DNA of 64,000 nucleotides from Gemmatimonadota bacterium (GCA_028874905.1 JAPPGZ010000045.1:1-64000); one strand, 5' to 3'. Shown: positions 20,094-27,998, counted from the first letter of the stretch. Notes: generated by a model not told the origin, from the letters alone. Translations and numbers: made by a program.

Positions 20094-21611
20094 GTGCTGC
20101 TAGACTACACGTCCAGTGCCCACTACGTGCTTGCGCTTCTGCCGGAGGTAGTGCTCTCCGTTTGGGGGATGGGGATACTGGTCGCCGGGGTTTCCGGGCG
20201 ACACCAGGGTGGGTCGGGCCAGGAACTCGGCTGGCTCACGATCGCCGGCCTGGCCTTCGCCGCGCTGGCAAACGGTTGGCTGTATTTCGGAGTTGTCGAA
20301 GAGACCGCCACGGCGATGATCGCACTTGATCGCTTCCGTCTCTTCGCGAACTGGATCTTCCTCCTCGGAGCCGGCTTTGCCATCATCGTTTCGCTGCCGT
20401 ACGTCGCGCGGCAGAGGCTCCAGGCGGGGGAGTACTACTCCCTGATCCTGTTTGCTGCCGTGGGGATGATGTTCATGGCTTCGGCCCGGGACCTGATGGT
20501 GATCTTCCTGGGGCTGGAACTCATGTCCATCGGCGTCTACGCCCTGGCCGGCTTCAATCGGCGCGACCGGCGGTCGGCCGAAGCGGGGTTGAAGTACTTC
20601 CTCCTCGGCGCATTCGCCAGCGGGTTCCTGCTGTTCGGGATTGCGCTCGTGTACGGCGCGACGGGGAGCGCCAACATCCAGGTAGTGGCGGATTCGGTGC
20701 GAGGTGGCACGGCCGTGGGCGCCCTTATGGGTCCCGGAGTGGCGCTGCTCGCGATCGGATTCGCCTTCAAGGTCTCCGCCGTGCCCTTCCACATGTGGAC
20801 GCCGGATGTCTACGAGGGCGCGCCGACCCCGGTCACCGCCTTCATGGCGGCGTCCGTCAAGGCGGCCGCGTTCATGGCCTTCCTCCGGGTATTCCTGGTA
20901 GGCCTGGACGGCCTGTACGACCAGTGGTGGACCATCCTCTGGTGGATTGCCGCGGTCACCATGGTCGTGGGCAACGTGATTGCCGTGGTGCAGTCCAATG
21001 TCAAGCGCATGCTGGCCTATTCGTCGATCGCCCACGGCGGGTATCTGCTGGTGGCGCTGGTCGCCGGGAACGACGTGGCGGCGGCCGGGCTCCTCTTCTA
21101 CCTCCTGGTCTACACGATCATGACCATCGGTGCCTTCGCGATCGTGGTCACCGTCGGCAACCAGAGCGAGAGCAACTCCAGGATCGAGGACTATACCGGA
21201 TTCGGGTGGCAGCGGCCGCTGCTGGGGCTCCTGATGACCGTTTTTCTGCTGTCCCTTGCCGGCTTCCCCGGGACCGCGGGCTTCATCGCGAAGTACTACC
21301 TTCTGCTGGGTGCCGCCGAGGCAAGGCTCTGGGTGTTGGCGGTGATCCTTGTTCTTACGACGGTCGTCTCATACTGGTATTACCTGCGCGTCGCCTGGTA
21401 CATGTGGATGAAGGAGCCTGAGGCGGCGGATGGGCCGCGCGCGGCGGCGGTAACGCCCCTGGCGACGCACATCGTCCTGGTCATCGGCGTGGCGCTGATC
21501 ATCCTGGGCGGACTGTTCCCCGGAGTGGCCCTGGACCTGGCGACGGGTTCCGTCGACGGCCTCAGGCAGGCCGTGGGCGAGGCGGCCGCCGCGGCCGCCG
21601 CGGGTCCCTGA
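20094..21611 (+). CDS. nuoN: NADH-quinone oxidoreductase subunit N
   Basis: NuoN is the third antiporter-like subunit and the last gene of the nuo run. The 505 residues include IFLGLELMSIGVYALAG, FKVSAVPFHMWTPDVYEGAP and VKRMLAYSSIAHGGYLLVAL. The start is a GTG preceded by GGAGG. The phosphomannomutase gene follows only 26 bases later and may be co-transcribed. Confidence 0.97.
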   Translation: MLLDYTSSAHYVLALLPEVVLSVWGMGILVAGVSGRHQGGSGQELGWLTIAGLAFAALANGWLYFGVVEETATAMIALDRFRLFANWIFLLGAGFAIIVSLPYVARQRLQAGEYYSLILFAAVGMMFMASARDLMVIFLGLELMSIGVYALAGFNRRDRRSAEAGLKYFLLGAFASGFLLFGIALVYGATGSANIQVVADSVRGGTAVGALMGPGVALLAIGFAFKVSAVPFHMWTPDVYEGAPTPVTAFMAASVKAAAFMAFLRVFLVGLDGLYDQWWTILWWIAAVTMVVGNVIAVVQSNVKRMLAYSSIAHGGYLLVALVAGNDVAAAGLLFYLLVYTIMTIGAFAIVVTVGNQSESNSRIEDYTGFGWQRPLLGLLMTVFLLSLAGFPGTAGFIAKYYLLLGAAEARLWVLAVILVLTTVVSYWYYLRVAWYMWMKEPEAADGPRAAAVTPLATHIVLVIGVALIILGGLFPGVALDLATGSVDGLRQAVGEAAAAAAAGP

Positions 21612-21637
21612 GTCCCATACGCGGACACCGGGCTCCG

Positions 21638-23008
21638 ATGCACCTGGCGGACCACGTCTTCCGGCAGTACGACATCCGGGGCATCGTGGGGACGGATCTG
21701 ACCCCCGCCCTGGCGGAGGCCGTGGGCAGCGCCTACGCGTCGGAGTTGTGCGCGCAGCTCCCGAGTGCCGCACCGCGTGTCGCCGTGGGCCAGGACAACC
21801 GACCCTCGTCTCCCGGGTTGCGGGCCGGTCTGGTGCGGGGGCTGAAATCGGCGGGATGCGGAGTCCTCCAACTGGGCACCGTTCCGACTCCCGTCACATA
21901 CTTCAGCGAATACCAATTCGGCACCGACGGAGCCGTGCAGATCACCGGTTCCCACAATCCGGCCGAGTACAACGGCATCAAGATGACCATGGGGAAGGCG
22001 TCGGTGCACGGCGACGGCATCCAGCGCCTCAGACGTCGCATTCTGGAGTCCGATCTGACCGAGGGGACAGGGTCTTGCGAGCATGTGGATCCGCTTCCCG
22101 CCTACGTGGCCGACGTGTCCGCCCGCTTCCGGCTGTCACGTCCGCTGAGGGTAGTCGTCGACTGTGGGAACGGGGCCGGTTCAGTGGTTGCACAACAGCT
22201 TCTGGAAGCCATCGGCCTGGAAGTGATTCCGCTCTACTGCGAATCGGACGGAACCTTCCCCAATCATCATCCGGACCCGACCGTTGACGAGTACGTCCAG
22301 GACCTGATCACGGAAGTACGGACACACCAGGCCGATGTGGGCATCGGCTTCGACGGCGACGCCGACCGCATCGGAGTTGTGGACGACCGTGGGAGCATCG
22401 TGCGGGGCGACATTCTCCTTCTTCTCTTCGGCCTCGATGTACTGCGGCGCAACGGGATCGGACAGCGTCTGGTCTTCGACGTGAAGTGCTCGCAGGTCCT
22501 TGCCGAGGAGTTTGCGCGTGCCGGAGGCGAGCCTCTGATGTGGAAAACCGGACACTCGCTCATCAAGGAGAAGATGAAGGAGACCGGGGCGCTGGTCGCG
22601 GGGGAGCTGTCCGGACACGTCTGCTTTGCCGACGACTACTACGGCTTCGACGACGCCCTCTATGCGGCGTGCCGGCTCGCCGCGCTGATCGCGGACGGCG
22701 GCCGTCCGCTGTCGCAGGTCGTCGGGGCGTTGCCCGCCTGCGTCGCGACTCCGGAACTGAGGGTGGAGGTCGCGGAGGAAGACAAGTTCCCGCTCGTGGA
22801 ACGCGCCGTCCGGCACTTCAGCGACCGCTACGACGTGATTGCCGTGGATGGTGTGCGCGTTCAGTTCGGTGACGGATGGGGGCTGATCCGTGCTTCGAAC
22901 ACGCAGCCCGTAGTCGTGGCGCGCTTCGAGGCCGAGAGCCCGGAGCGCCTCCAGGAGATCCGGGCGACGATGGAGGACTGGCTCCGCCAGGAAGGGGTGC
23001 GCATCTGA
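21638..23008 (+). CDS. Phosphomannomutase/phosphoglucomutase
   Basis: The enzyme moves phosphate between the 6 and 1 positions of mannose or glucose for nucleotide-sugar synthesis. Four domains are recognisable. FRQYDIRGIVG is at the start, the phospho-serine loop is TGSHNPAEYNGIKM, the metal loop is GFDGDADRIGVVD, and the sugar-selecting loop is GELSGHVCF. The C-terminal phosphate-binding region is IRASNTQPVVVARFEAE. The GELSGH form fits the AlgC-type dual-specificity branch rather than GlmM. Its likely partner is the ManC-like enzyme at 58277-59362. Confidence 0.93.
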   Translation: MHLADHVFRQYDIRGIVGTDLTPALAEAVGSAYASELCAQLPSAAPRVAVGQDNRPSSPGLRAGLVRGLKSAGCGVLQLGTVPTPVTYFSEYQFGTDGAVQITGSHNPAEYNGIKMTMGKASVHGDGIQRLRRRILESDLTEGTGSCEHVDPLPAYVADVSARFRLSRPLRVVVDCGNGAGSVVAQQLLEAIGLEVIPLYCESDGTFPNHHPDPTVDEYVQDLITEVRTHQADVGIGFDGDADRIGVVDDRGSIVRGDILLLLFGLDVLRRNGIGQRLVFDVKCSQVLAEEFARAGGEPLMWKTGHSLIKEKMKETGALVAGELSGHVCFADDYYGFDDALYAACRLAALIADGGRPLSQVVGALPACVATPELRVEVAEEDKFPLVERAVRHFSDRYDVIAVDGVRVQFGDGWGLIRASNTQPVVVARFEAESPERLQEIRATMEDWLRQEGVRI

Positions 23009-23221
23009 GGGGAAGGGGCTGAATCCTCCGCGTCGGCGCCCTCGCTATCGGGCCGTGCGTGTGATTGTCCCATACAGCTATCCCTCTGGCCCATGGGCCG
23101 GTCGATCTTGGGGCACGCCGAAATGCACCCGCCCATCCCTGAGGGAGTCTCCCGCAGGCCACGAGGGGTGCGGACGGTTGCGACCCGACACCCCATACCG
23201 CGAACGGAGGGAGCGGCAACA

Positions 23222-24373
23222 ATGCTCACGCCGGAGAACCGCCGGAACCGCCAGAAGACCCGATCCCGTTGCGCCGCCCGCCACAAGGGCGAGCCCTACA
23301 CCATCCCTGGCCAGGTCCTCGGTCTCCTCATGGTCCTTGTCGCGTCGGCCTGCGACACGGACGAGACCAGTCCTCCGCCGCCAGCATCCGATCCAGCCTC
23401 GCCCCCGGGGTTGGTGGACATAGCGGCGTTCCACGAAGCGTTCGACGTGATCCAGGAGCTTGAGCTGGAAGAGACCGACCAGGCCATGACAGTGCAGCCG
23501 ATGGTCAATCCCGGGGGGGACGGCACGTTCCTGCTGGCGGAGCCGATGGAGGGCCAGGTCAACGTCTACGGCAACGATGGGCGTCTGCGGCGCGTTGTGG
23601 GTGGCCGAGGGCAGGGGCCGGGAGAGTTTGTGTTGCCTCTCGGCGCCCATCGGACTCTCGATGGCGGCATCGTCGTCGCGGACTTCCAGCTTGCCCGACT
23701 GACGTTCTTTCCGGGGTCCGGTGAGGATCCTGAAATCGTCATGTCACCGATCACTACGGTGCAGGGAGCACAGGATCTCGGCGACGATCGGTATCTGCTG
23801 ACCGGGATGCTGCAGTCCGAGGGGGCACCGACGCTTCTGCACATCTGGAACCGCCGAACAGGGGACATCGAACGCAGTTTCCTTCCCATGGGTGTGCCGG
23901 AAGAATCCCGCGGCTACGCACTCACGTTTCAGGGCGCCTTCGCTGCGCTGGAAGCAGACACGATCTGGGCGGGGTGGGCGCTGTCGGACACCCTCTACAA
24001 GTTCAGTCGCCAGGGGGATCGCCTGGAGGAGATCCCTCTTCCGATGGTGAGGCCCATGGGCACCCTGCCCAGGGCCGGTGAGAGCGTCCCCGATGCCGAC
24101 GCTGGCGCGGACGCGCTTGACCGGTTTACTCAGGTGTTCGGGGTGTCCGTGCTTGATGACGGCAATCTGGTGGTGAAGTCCATGCAGTCGCGAGGCACGG
24201 ATGCCGTTTGGGATCTGGTGATCATCGACCGGACGGGGCAGCAACTGCTGGGTGCGCCCAACATGCCGCAGCTGTTGGCCGTGGAACAGGGTCTGTTCTA
24301 CTTCGATGATCCAGCCTCGGTCTTGCCGAATCGGTGGCTTGTGGCGCGTTGGAAGGGTGGTCTCAAGCCGTGA
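23222..24373 (+). CDS. Six-bladed beta-propeller lipoprotein
   Basis: The 383-residue protein has a long basic N terminus and a hydrophobic stretch ending in ASAC (Cys44), which marks a probable lipoprotein. The body is a repeat protein with GRLRRVVGGRGQGPGEF, a hallmark of the NHL/TolB-like six-bladed-propeller lipoproteins common in Bacteroidota and Gemmatimonadota. Further blade-like segments are DGGIVVADFQLARLTFF and DDGNLVVKSMQ. The biochemical role is unknown. The GGAGGGA site upstream sets the ATG. Its stop overlaps the GTG of the thioredoxin-like lipoprotein, so the two are probably translated together, ahead of the small-peptide genes. Confidence 0.85.
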   Translation: MLTPENRRNRQKTRSRCAARHKGEPYTIPGQVLGLLMVLVASACDTDETSPPPPASDPASPPGLVDIAAFHEAFDVIQELELEETDQAMTVQPMVNPGGDGTFLLAEPMEGQVNVYGNDGRLRRVVGGRGQGPGEFVLPLGAHRTLDGGIVVADFQLARLTFFPGSGEDPEIVMSPITTVQGAQDLGDDRYLLTGMLQSEGAPTLLHIWNRRTGDIERSFLPMGVPEESRGYALTFQGAFAALEADTIWAGWALSDTLYKFSRQGDRLEEIPLPMVRPMGTLPRAGESVPDADAGADALDRFTQVFGVSVLDDGNLVVKSMQSRGTDAVWDLVIIDRTGQQLLGAPNMPQLLAVEQGLFYFDDPASVLPNRWLVARWKGGLKP

Positions 24374-24930
24374 GGTGGTCAGTCGGACGCAGCCGCGGCA
24401 TCTGCTCGAATGCCCTCGCCCTGCATCAGGCCGCAGCCACGCTTCTTCTGGCCTGGATGGCTGCCGGGTGTTCGCCGCGGGACGGCAGGGTCCCTGGTGT
24501 CGGGGACAGCATGCCGGGTCTTGAGTTCTCTGGACGGGGTCCGGTGCTGGCGTGGGTTTTCGACGCCCGGGAGTGTCTGGGATGCACGCTCACGGACCCC
24601 GCCAGGACGGTGCGGGCCCTCCAGTATCGGTTGGGCGAACGGTTCGAGGTGATCGCAGTGGCGGTGGGAGAGAACGGCGACGCGGACCGCGATCTGGTTG
24701 CGGGCTTTCTCGGTTTCCAGCGGATTTCGGCAAGGATCGAGGTGCTTGGTCGATCCGATTACGTCCGAGCGTTCGGACAAGCGGTACCGGGCCTGTTCTA
24801 CATCACGAACGAGGCCGGGGTGATCGAGGCGGTGGTGCCGGCGAGCGAAGTCGAGGGCTGGCGCTCTGCGGGGGATTCGCTCGATCTGGCAGGGTTCGTC
24901 CAGAGCCTTGGGACAGGTGCAATTCGGTGA
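24370..24930 (+). CDS. Thioredoxin-like lipoprotein with CxxC motif
   Basis: This predicted lipoprotein of 186 residues has a GTG start overlapping the upstream stop, a signal ending in MAAGC (Cys34), and then a thioredoxin-like domain. VLAWVFDARECLGC places a CxxC pair at Cys69/Cys72 after the first strand. VPGLFYITNEAGVIEAVV looks like the cis-proline strand of thioredoxin folds. A periplasmic thiol-disulfide role is an inference from these features. The position directly upstream of three secreted four-cysteine peptides makes them natural candidate substrates. I do not recognise a named subfamily. Confidence 0.72.
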   Translation: MRWSVGRSRGICSNALALHQAAATLLLAWMAAGCSPRDGRVPGVGDSMPGLEFSGRGPVLAWVFDARECLGCTLTDPARTVRALQYRLGERFEVIAVAVGENGDADRDLVAGFLGFQRISARIEVLGRSDYVRAFGQAVPGLFYITNEAGVIEAVVPASEVEGWRSAGDSLDLAGFVQSLGTGAIR

Positions 24931-24937
24931 ACTGACG

Positions 24938-24955
24938 ACACGGACGGATCCGTGT
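24938..24955. promoter_or_regulatory. Inverted repeat upstream of the peptide genes
   Basis: ACACGGA-CGGA-TCCGTGT is a perfect 7-bp inverted repeat with a 4-base loop, placed 7 bases after the thioredoxin-like gene and 38 bases before the first peptide gene. It could be an operator, an mRNA hairpin or an attenuator. There is no T-run after it. A TTGACA at 24965-24970 follows but lacks a matching -10 box. Confidence 0.4.
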
Positions 24956-24993
24956 AACTCGGTGTTGACATTTGAAAGAGAGGGAGATTGACG

Positions 24994-25230
24994 ATGAAGA
25001 GAAACAGAAGACGTCTTGTGCGCCGCGCCTGGTTGATGCGCGCTGCGGTCATGGGCGCGGCGGCCGTGTTCTCGGCGGGTGCGCCGGCTGTGGGGGTTCC
25101 GGCCGCGGCGGCCGATGTAGAGGCGCGTGGCGACCAGATATGGGAACACGTAATCGGGATGGGGAAGCTACGCATCTGTTGGGGGATTTGCTGGAGTGGC
25201 TGGTGTTGCTACGACAATCCTCACTTCTAA
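24994..25230 (+). CDS. Small secreted four-cysteine peptide 1
   Basis: The 78-residue precursor has a strongly basic start (MKRNRRRLVRRAW), a hydrophobic Ala-rich core and a likely signal cleavage after residue 40 (PAAAA then DVEAR). The mature peptide would be about 38 residues. It contains Cys62, 66, 71 and 72 in the pattern C-x3-C-x4-CC (ICWGICWSGWCCYD), followed by only six residues. It is Trp-rich. GGAG seven bases upstream supports this ATG. A TTG two codons earlier is the alternative. The next two genes encode divergent peptides of the same plan. The function is unknown. Confidence 0.78.
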   Translation: MKRNRRRLVRRAWLMRAAVMGAAAVFSAGAPAVGVPAAAADVEARGDQIWEHVIGMGKLRICWGICWSGWCCYDNPHF

Positions 25231-25247
25231 CAAGAGGGGAAGAGGAA

Positions 25248-25496
25248 ATGCAAAAGACATTCGGAAGAGTTGCAGGCCGCGTGCGGGGCATTCGCGCGGG
25301 CGTGAAGGTGTTGGGTCTGGTCGCGGCGCTGACAGCGGTCGCGCCGGCGCTACCGGACGACGGCGTGCCGGTCGAGACCGTGGCGAGCGCCCAGTCGGGG
25401 CCCCACAAGCTGGTCATCTGGTTTCGCGGATTGAAGTTCTGCACCCACTACGCATGTGGCGGAGCCCCGACCTGTTGCGGTCCCGTCCTGTTCTGA
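25248..25496 (+). CDS. Small secreted four-cysteine peptide 2
   Basis: The 82-residue precursor has a basic N terminus (GRVAGRVRGIRAGVK), a hydrophobic core and a probable cleavage site after residue 48 (VASA then QSG). The predicted mature part is about 34 residues, with an alternating hydrophobic/basic stretch HKLVIWFRGLKF. Cys65, 70, 76 and 77 follow in the pattern C-x4-C-x5-CC (CTHYACGGAPTCCG), and five residues end the chain. A purine-rich Shine-Dalgarno (GAGGGGAAGAGG) fills the 17-base gap after peptide 1. Apart from the cysteine plan it shares little sequence with its neighbours. Confidence 0.78.
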   Translation: MQKTFGRVAGRVRGIRAGVKVLGLVAALTAVAPALPDDGVPVETVASAQSGPHKLVIWFRGLKFCTHYACGGAPTCCGPVLF

Positions 25497-25510
25497 GCAC
25501 GAAACACACG

Positions 25511-25526
25511 GCGGGATTGTTCCCGC
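25511..25526 (+). promoter_or_regulatory. Intercistronic hairpin before peptide gene 3
   Basis: GCGGGA-TTGT-TCCCGC is a perfect 6-bp stem with a 4-base loop, ending directly against the AAAAGGAT ribosome-binding region of peptide gene 3. It could set relative expression or mRNA stability within the operon. No U-tract follows, so full termination is unlikely. Confidence 0.45.
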
Positions 25527-25540
25527 AAAAGGATGACATC

Positions 25541-25789
25541 ATGCAAGGCAAAACGATGGAGTGCTTGGCGACAGCTGCGGCGAGGAGCGCGAAGATCGCG
25601 TGCGTTGCGGCGGCGCTGCTGGTCTCCGCGCCCGGCACTGGAGAACACGCCTCGGTTACCGCGGCATCGGTCAACGGCGACTGGTGGAGGGTACACTTCG
25701 GGACCTGGATCCTGTGCCTGCCCATACGCTGTATGGTTGGCACGCCCTACTGCTGCGACATGTTCTCGCCACCGGGTCCGATGACGTGA
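25541..25789 (+). CDS. Small secreted four-cysteine peptide 3
   Basis: The 82-residue precursor has a signal-like N terminus (AKIACVAAALLVSAPG) and likely cleavage near residue 42 (VTAA then SVNG). The mature part of about 40 residues has an aromatic stretch DWWRVHFGTWI. Cys59, 64, 71 and 72 follow in the pattern C-x4-C-x6-CC (CLPIRCMVGTPYCCDM), with a ten-residue tail rich in Pro. Two further cysteines (Cys8, Cys21) lie in the signal part. The same layout as peptides 1 and 2 argues for an old tandem duplication. The function is unknown. Confidence 0.77.
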   Translation: MQGKTMECLATAAARSAKIACVAAALLVSAPGTGEHASVTAASVNGDWWRVHFGTWILCLPIRCMVGTPYCCDMFSPPGPMT

Positions 25790-25810
25790 CCCGCGCGGCA
25801 GGTATGGAAA

Positions 25811-25829
25811 CGCCGTCTCTGTGACGGCG
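25811..25829. terminator. Hairpin downstream of peptide gene 3
   Basis: CGCCGTC-TCTGT-GACGGCG is a perfect 7-bp stem with a 5-base loop, beginning 21 bases after the peptide 3 stop. A longer hairpin follows immediately. Together they probably form the transcription end of the peptide operon. Confidence 0.5.
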
Positions 25830-25836
25830 GTTGTAT

Positions 25837-25869
25837 CCGGCGGGCTCCTCACAGAGAGGAGCCCGCCGG
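25837..25869. terminator. Strong hairpin between convergent operons
   Basis: A perfect 14-bp inverted repeat (CCGGCGGGCTCCTC, loop ACAGA, then its complement) lies between the peptide operon and the convergent bshB1-like gene. Neither side has a strong T-run, but the stem is the most stable in this region. Its location fits a bidirectional terminator. Confidence 0.65.
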
Positions 25870-25959
25870 CGTTCATGGGTGCTTGTCGTCTCGCCCTTGC
25901 CGGATTTGGCTCCCGCGCGCCGGACAGAACGCGAAGTCCCACCGAATCCGTGCTGGCCG

Positions 25960-26685
25960 CTAGAAGGTGCTGACTCCGAGGTCTCCCAGAGTTTCCTTCT
26001 CGACGGTCTCTTCGGTCCAGAAGATCTCGGCATGGCGGCAGCGGATCAGCGACCCGTAGGCGGCGTGTACGCTTCGGATCTGCTCGAAGAACGGTCGGTC
26101 GCCGGCCGGGAACACCTCGCCCATGCCGCTCTTGCCGTGAAACTGCGTGCCGTAGGCCGACAACGCCTCGATCTTGCGGTCCATCTGATCCGTAATGTCC
26201 ACGGCGAACGTCGGTTTGACCGGATCCTCCCGGAACGAAAGGGCGTGGACGATCTTCTGCGGACGATGGGGCTCGCCTTCGATGGGCAGGTTTCGCAACC
26301 CTGACAGGAAGGCAGCATCCCGGGCGAGTTCCGCGGCAGCACGGTGGTCGGGGTGACGTCCCCGGGTCCAGTGAGTCACGATGGCGCGAGGCCGCAGAGC
26401 GCGGATCATCCCTGCGACCACGTGCCGGGAGCGCAGGTCATTGAACAGCCCGGCATCCGGGAGACCGGCGCAGCGGCGTACCGCAAGACCCATGATCTCG
26501 GCCGCCACGGCGGCTTCTGAAGCCCGGGACTCGCGGGTGCCGCGCGACCCCATTTCGCCGGCGGTCAGGTCGAGGACGCCGGTTCGCTGTCCGGCGTCCG
26601 CGGACTTGATCAGCGATCCACCGCAGAAGATCTCGGCGTCGTCCGGATGCGCCATGACCGCGAGTACGTCGAGCGGCGCGCTCAC
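25960..26685 (-). CDS. bshB1: LmbE-family deacetylase, BshB1-like
   Basis: The family removes the acetyl group of GlcNAc-malate in bacillithiol synthesis. The 241-residue protein has the zinc motif AHPDDAEIFCGGSL, the BshB1-type LDLTAGEMGSRGT, the RHPDH motif and DAAFLSGLRNLP. PTFAVDITDQMDRKIEAL matches BshB1 well. The GTG start overlaps the stop of the upstream permease gene (GTGA), so it is the last gene of the efflux operon. Bacillithiol as the product is inferred, because bshA and bshC are not in the window. Confidence 0.85.
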   Translation of the reverse strand: MSAPLDVLAVMAHPDDAEIFCGGSLIKSADAGQRTGVLDLTAGEMGSRGTRESRASEAAVAAEIMGLAVRRCAGLPDAGLFNDLRSRHVVAGMIRALRPRAIVTHWTRGRHPDHRAAAELARDAAFLSGLRNLPIEGEPHRPQKIVHALSFREDPVKPTFAVDITDQMDRKIEALSAYGTQFHGKSGMGEVFPAGDRPFFEQIRSVHAAYGSLIRCRHAEIFWTEETVEKETLGDLGVSTF

Positions 26686-27998
26686 TCGTATCTGAGGGCG
26701 TCGACGGGGTCCAGCTTGGCGGCACGCAGAGCCGGGAGCAGTCCGAAGAGAATCCCGGTGAGGGCGGCCACGGAAAGCGCGGCAAACACCGACCAGATCG
26801 GGATCCGGGCCGGTAGCGGAGTCAGTGCGGCGAGCAGTTCGGAGGCCCCCCAGCCGACCAGGAGCCCGGCTGCCCCGCCGGCAGCGGTGAGAAGCGACGC
26901 TTCGATCAGGAATTGCGACTTGATCTCGCGGCGGGTCGCCCCGATGGCCTTGCGGATGCCGATTTCCCGCGTGCGCTCCGTGACCGAAATGAGCATGATC
27001 CCGACCACGCCGATCCCCCCCACGAGCATGCCTATCGAGGAAAGCGCCACCATCACCATGAAGAACATGGCCGTGAACTGGTTGAACAGGTCTATGATCT
27101 GCTCGCTGCGGATGACGGCGAAGTTGTTCTCGTCCGCGGGTCCGAGTCCGCGCATCGAGCGGAGCGCCGAAACGACCTGGTCTTCGACCTCGCTCGTTTC
27201 GACGCCGTCCCTGGGGGCAACCTGGACCATCATGAAGTTCCACCGCGTACGGGCCTTGAGCCGCTTGTCCGCCGCGGTGAAGGGCACCACCGCGAAATTA
27301 CCCGCAACCTCGCCGAAGAGATTGTCGATGGGCCTGAAGACCCCGACTACGGTGAACTGCTCGTTTGCCGCCCTCCGGCCCGCATTGACGCGCACGCGTT
27401 TTCCAATCGGATCCAGCTCTCCGAAGACCGTTTCCGCCAGTTCTTCCGATACCACGACCACGCCTCTGGCCTGGGCGACTTCGGCGGGGGTGAAGTCCCT
27501 GCCCGCGATGAAATCCCCTCCAGTGAAGGTCGCCCATCCGCTTGAGTTGCCGACCCACTGGATTCCCCGGACCCAGTCCGACTCGTAGCGCATCGTCGCA
27601 CCGAATTCGTACCTGGCGTTCGCTTCCGCGACCCCGGGCAGGGTCTGAACCCTCCGGATCTCCCGGTTGCTGATCTCGGGCCGATCCCACCACGGCGGCC
27701 GCCCCGAGCCGTCGGCGGCGATCCGGACGTTGGTGAAGTCGAAAGGCATGAGCGTGAAGCTGCCCGGCACGGACGCCTCGAAAATCTCCATGACCTCGCT
27801 GCGGATTCCGCTTACCATCGCTGCTACGGTGACGACGACGCCGACCCCGATTCCTACACCCAACACCGCCAGTGTCGTACGCATCCAGTTGGCCCGCAGT
27901 GCGTCGAAGGCTACGCGGACGCTCTCGCTCAGCACGTGACCCGGTGCCGCCGGCTTTCCGTTCGGCGCACTGGCTCCGCTCCCGCCTCGGTGCGTCAT
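26682..27998 (-). CDS. MacB/FtsX-type ABC transporter permease
   Basis: The 438-residue membrane protein has the MacB layout: an N-terminal helix (TTLAVLGVGIGVGVVVTVAA), a large periplasmic domain and three C-terminal helices. The motif ERTREIGIRKAIGATRREI lies before the second helix, and the end is KLDPVDALRYE. No ATPase domain is present. It overlaps its sister permease by ATGA. Such permeases work with an adaptor and a TolC-type exit duct, both encoded upstream. The substrate is unknown. Confidence 0.92.
   Translation of the reverse strand: MTHRGGSGASAPNGKPAAPGHVLSESVRVAFDALRANWMRTTLAVLGVGIGVGVVVTVAAMVSGIRSEVMEIFEASVPGSFTLMPFDFTNVRIAADGSGRPPWWDRPEISNREIRRVQTLPGVAEANARYEFGATMRYESDWVRGIQWVGNSSGWATFTGGDFIAGRDFTPAEVAQARGVVVVSEELAETVFGELDPIGKRVRVNAGRRAANEQFTVVGVFRPIDNLFGEVAGNFAVVPFTAADKRLKARTRWNFMMVQVAPRDGVETSEVEDQVVSALRSMRGLGPADENNFAVIRSEQIIDLFNQFTAMFFMVMVALSSIGMLVGGIGVVGIMLISVTERTREIGIRKAIGATRREIKSQFLIEASLLTAAGGAAGLLVGWGASELLAALTPLPARIPIWSVFAALSVAALTGILFGLLPALRAAKLDPVDALRYE

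Noticed and set aside
23088-23099. Palindrome GGCCCATGGGCC upstream of the propeller lipoprotein gene
   Set aside because: It is a perfect 12-base palindrome but has no second copy and no promoter context. A similar CGGCCATGGCCG at 47150-47161 is also isolated.
24965-24970. A perfect TTGACA just before the first peptide gene
   Set aside because: No acceptable -10 box occurs 15-19 bases downstream. That position falls on the start of the coding sequence itself.
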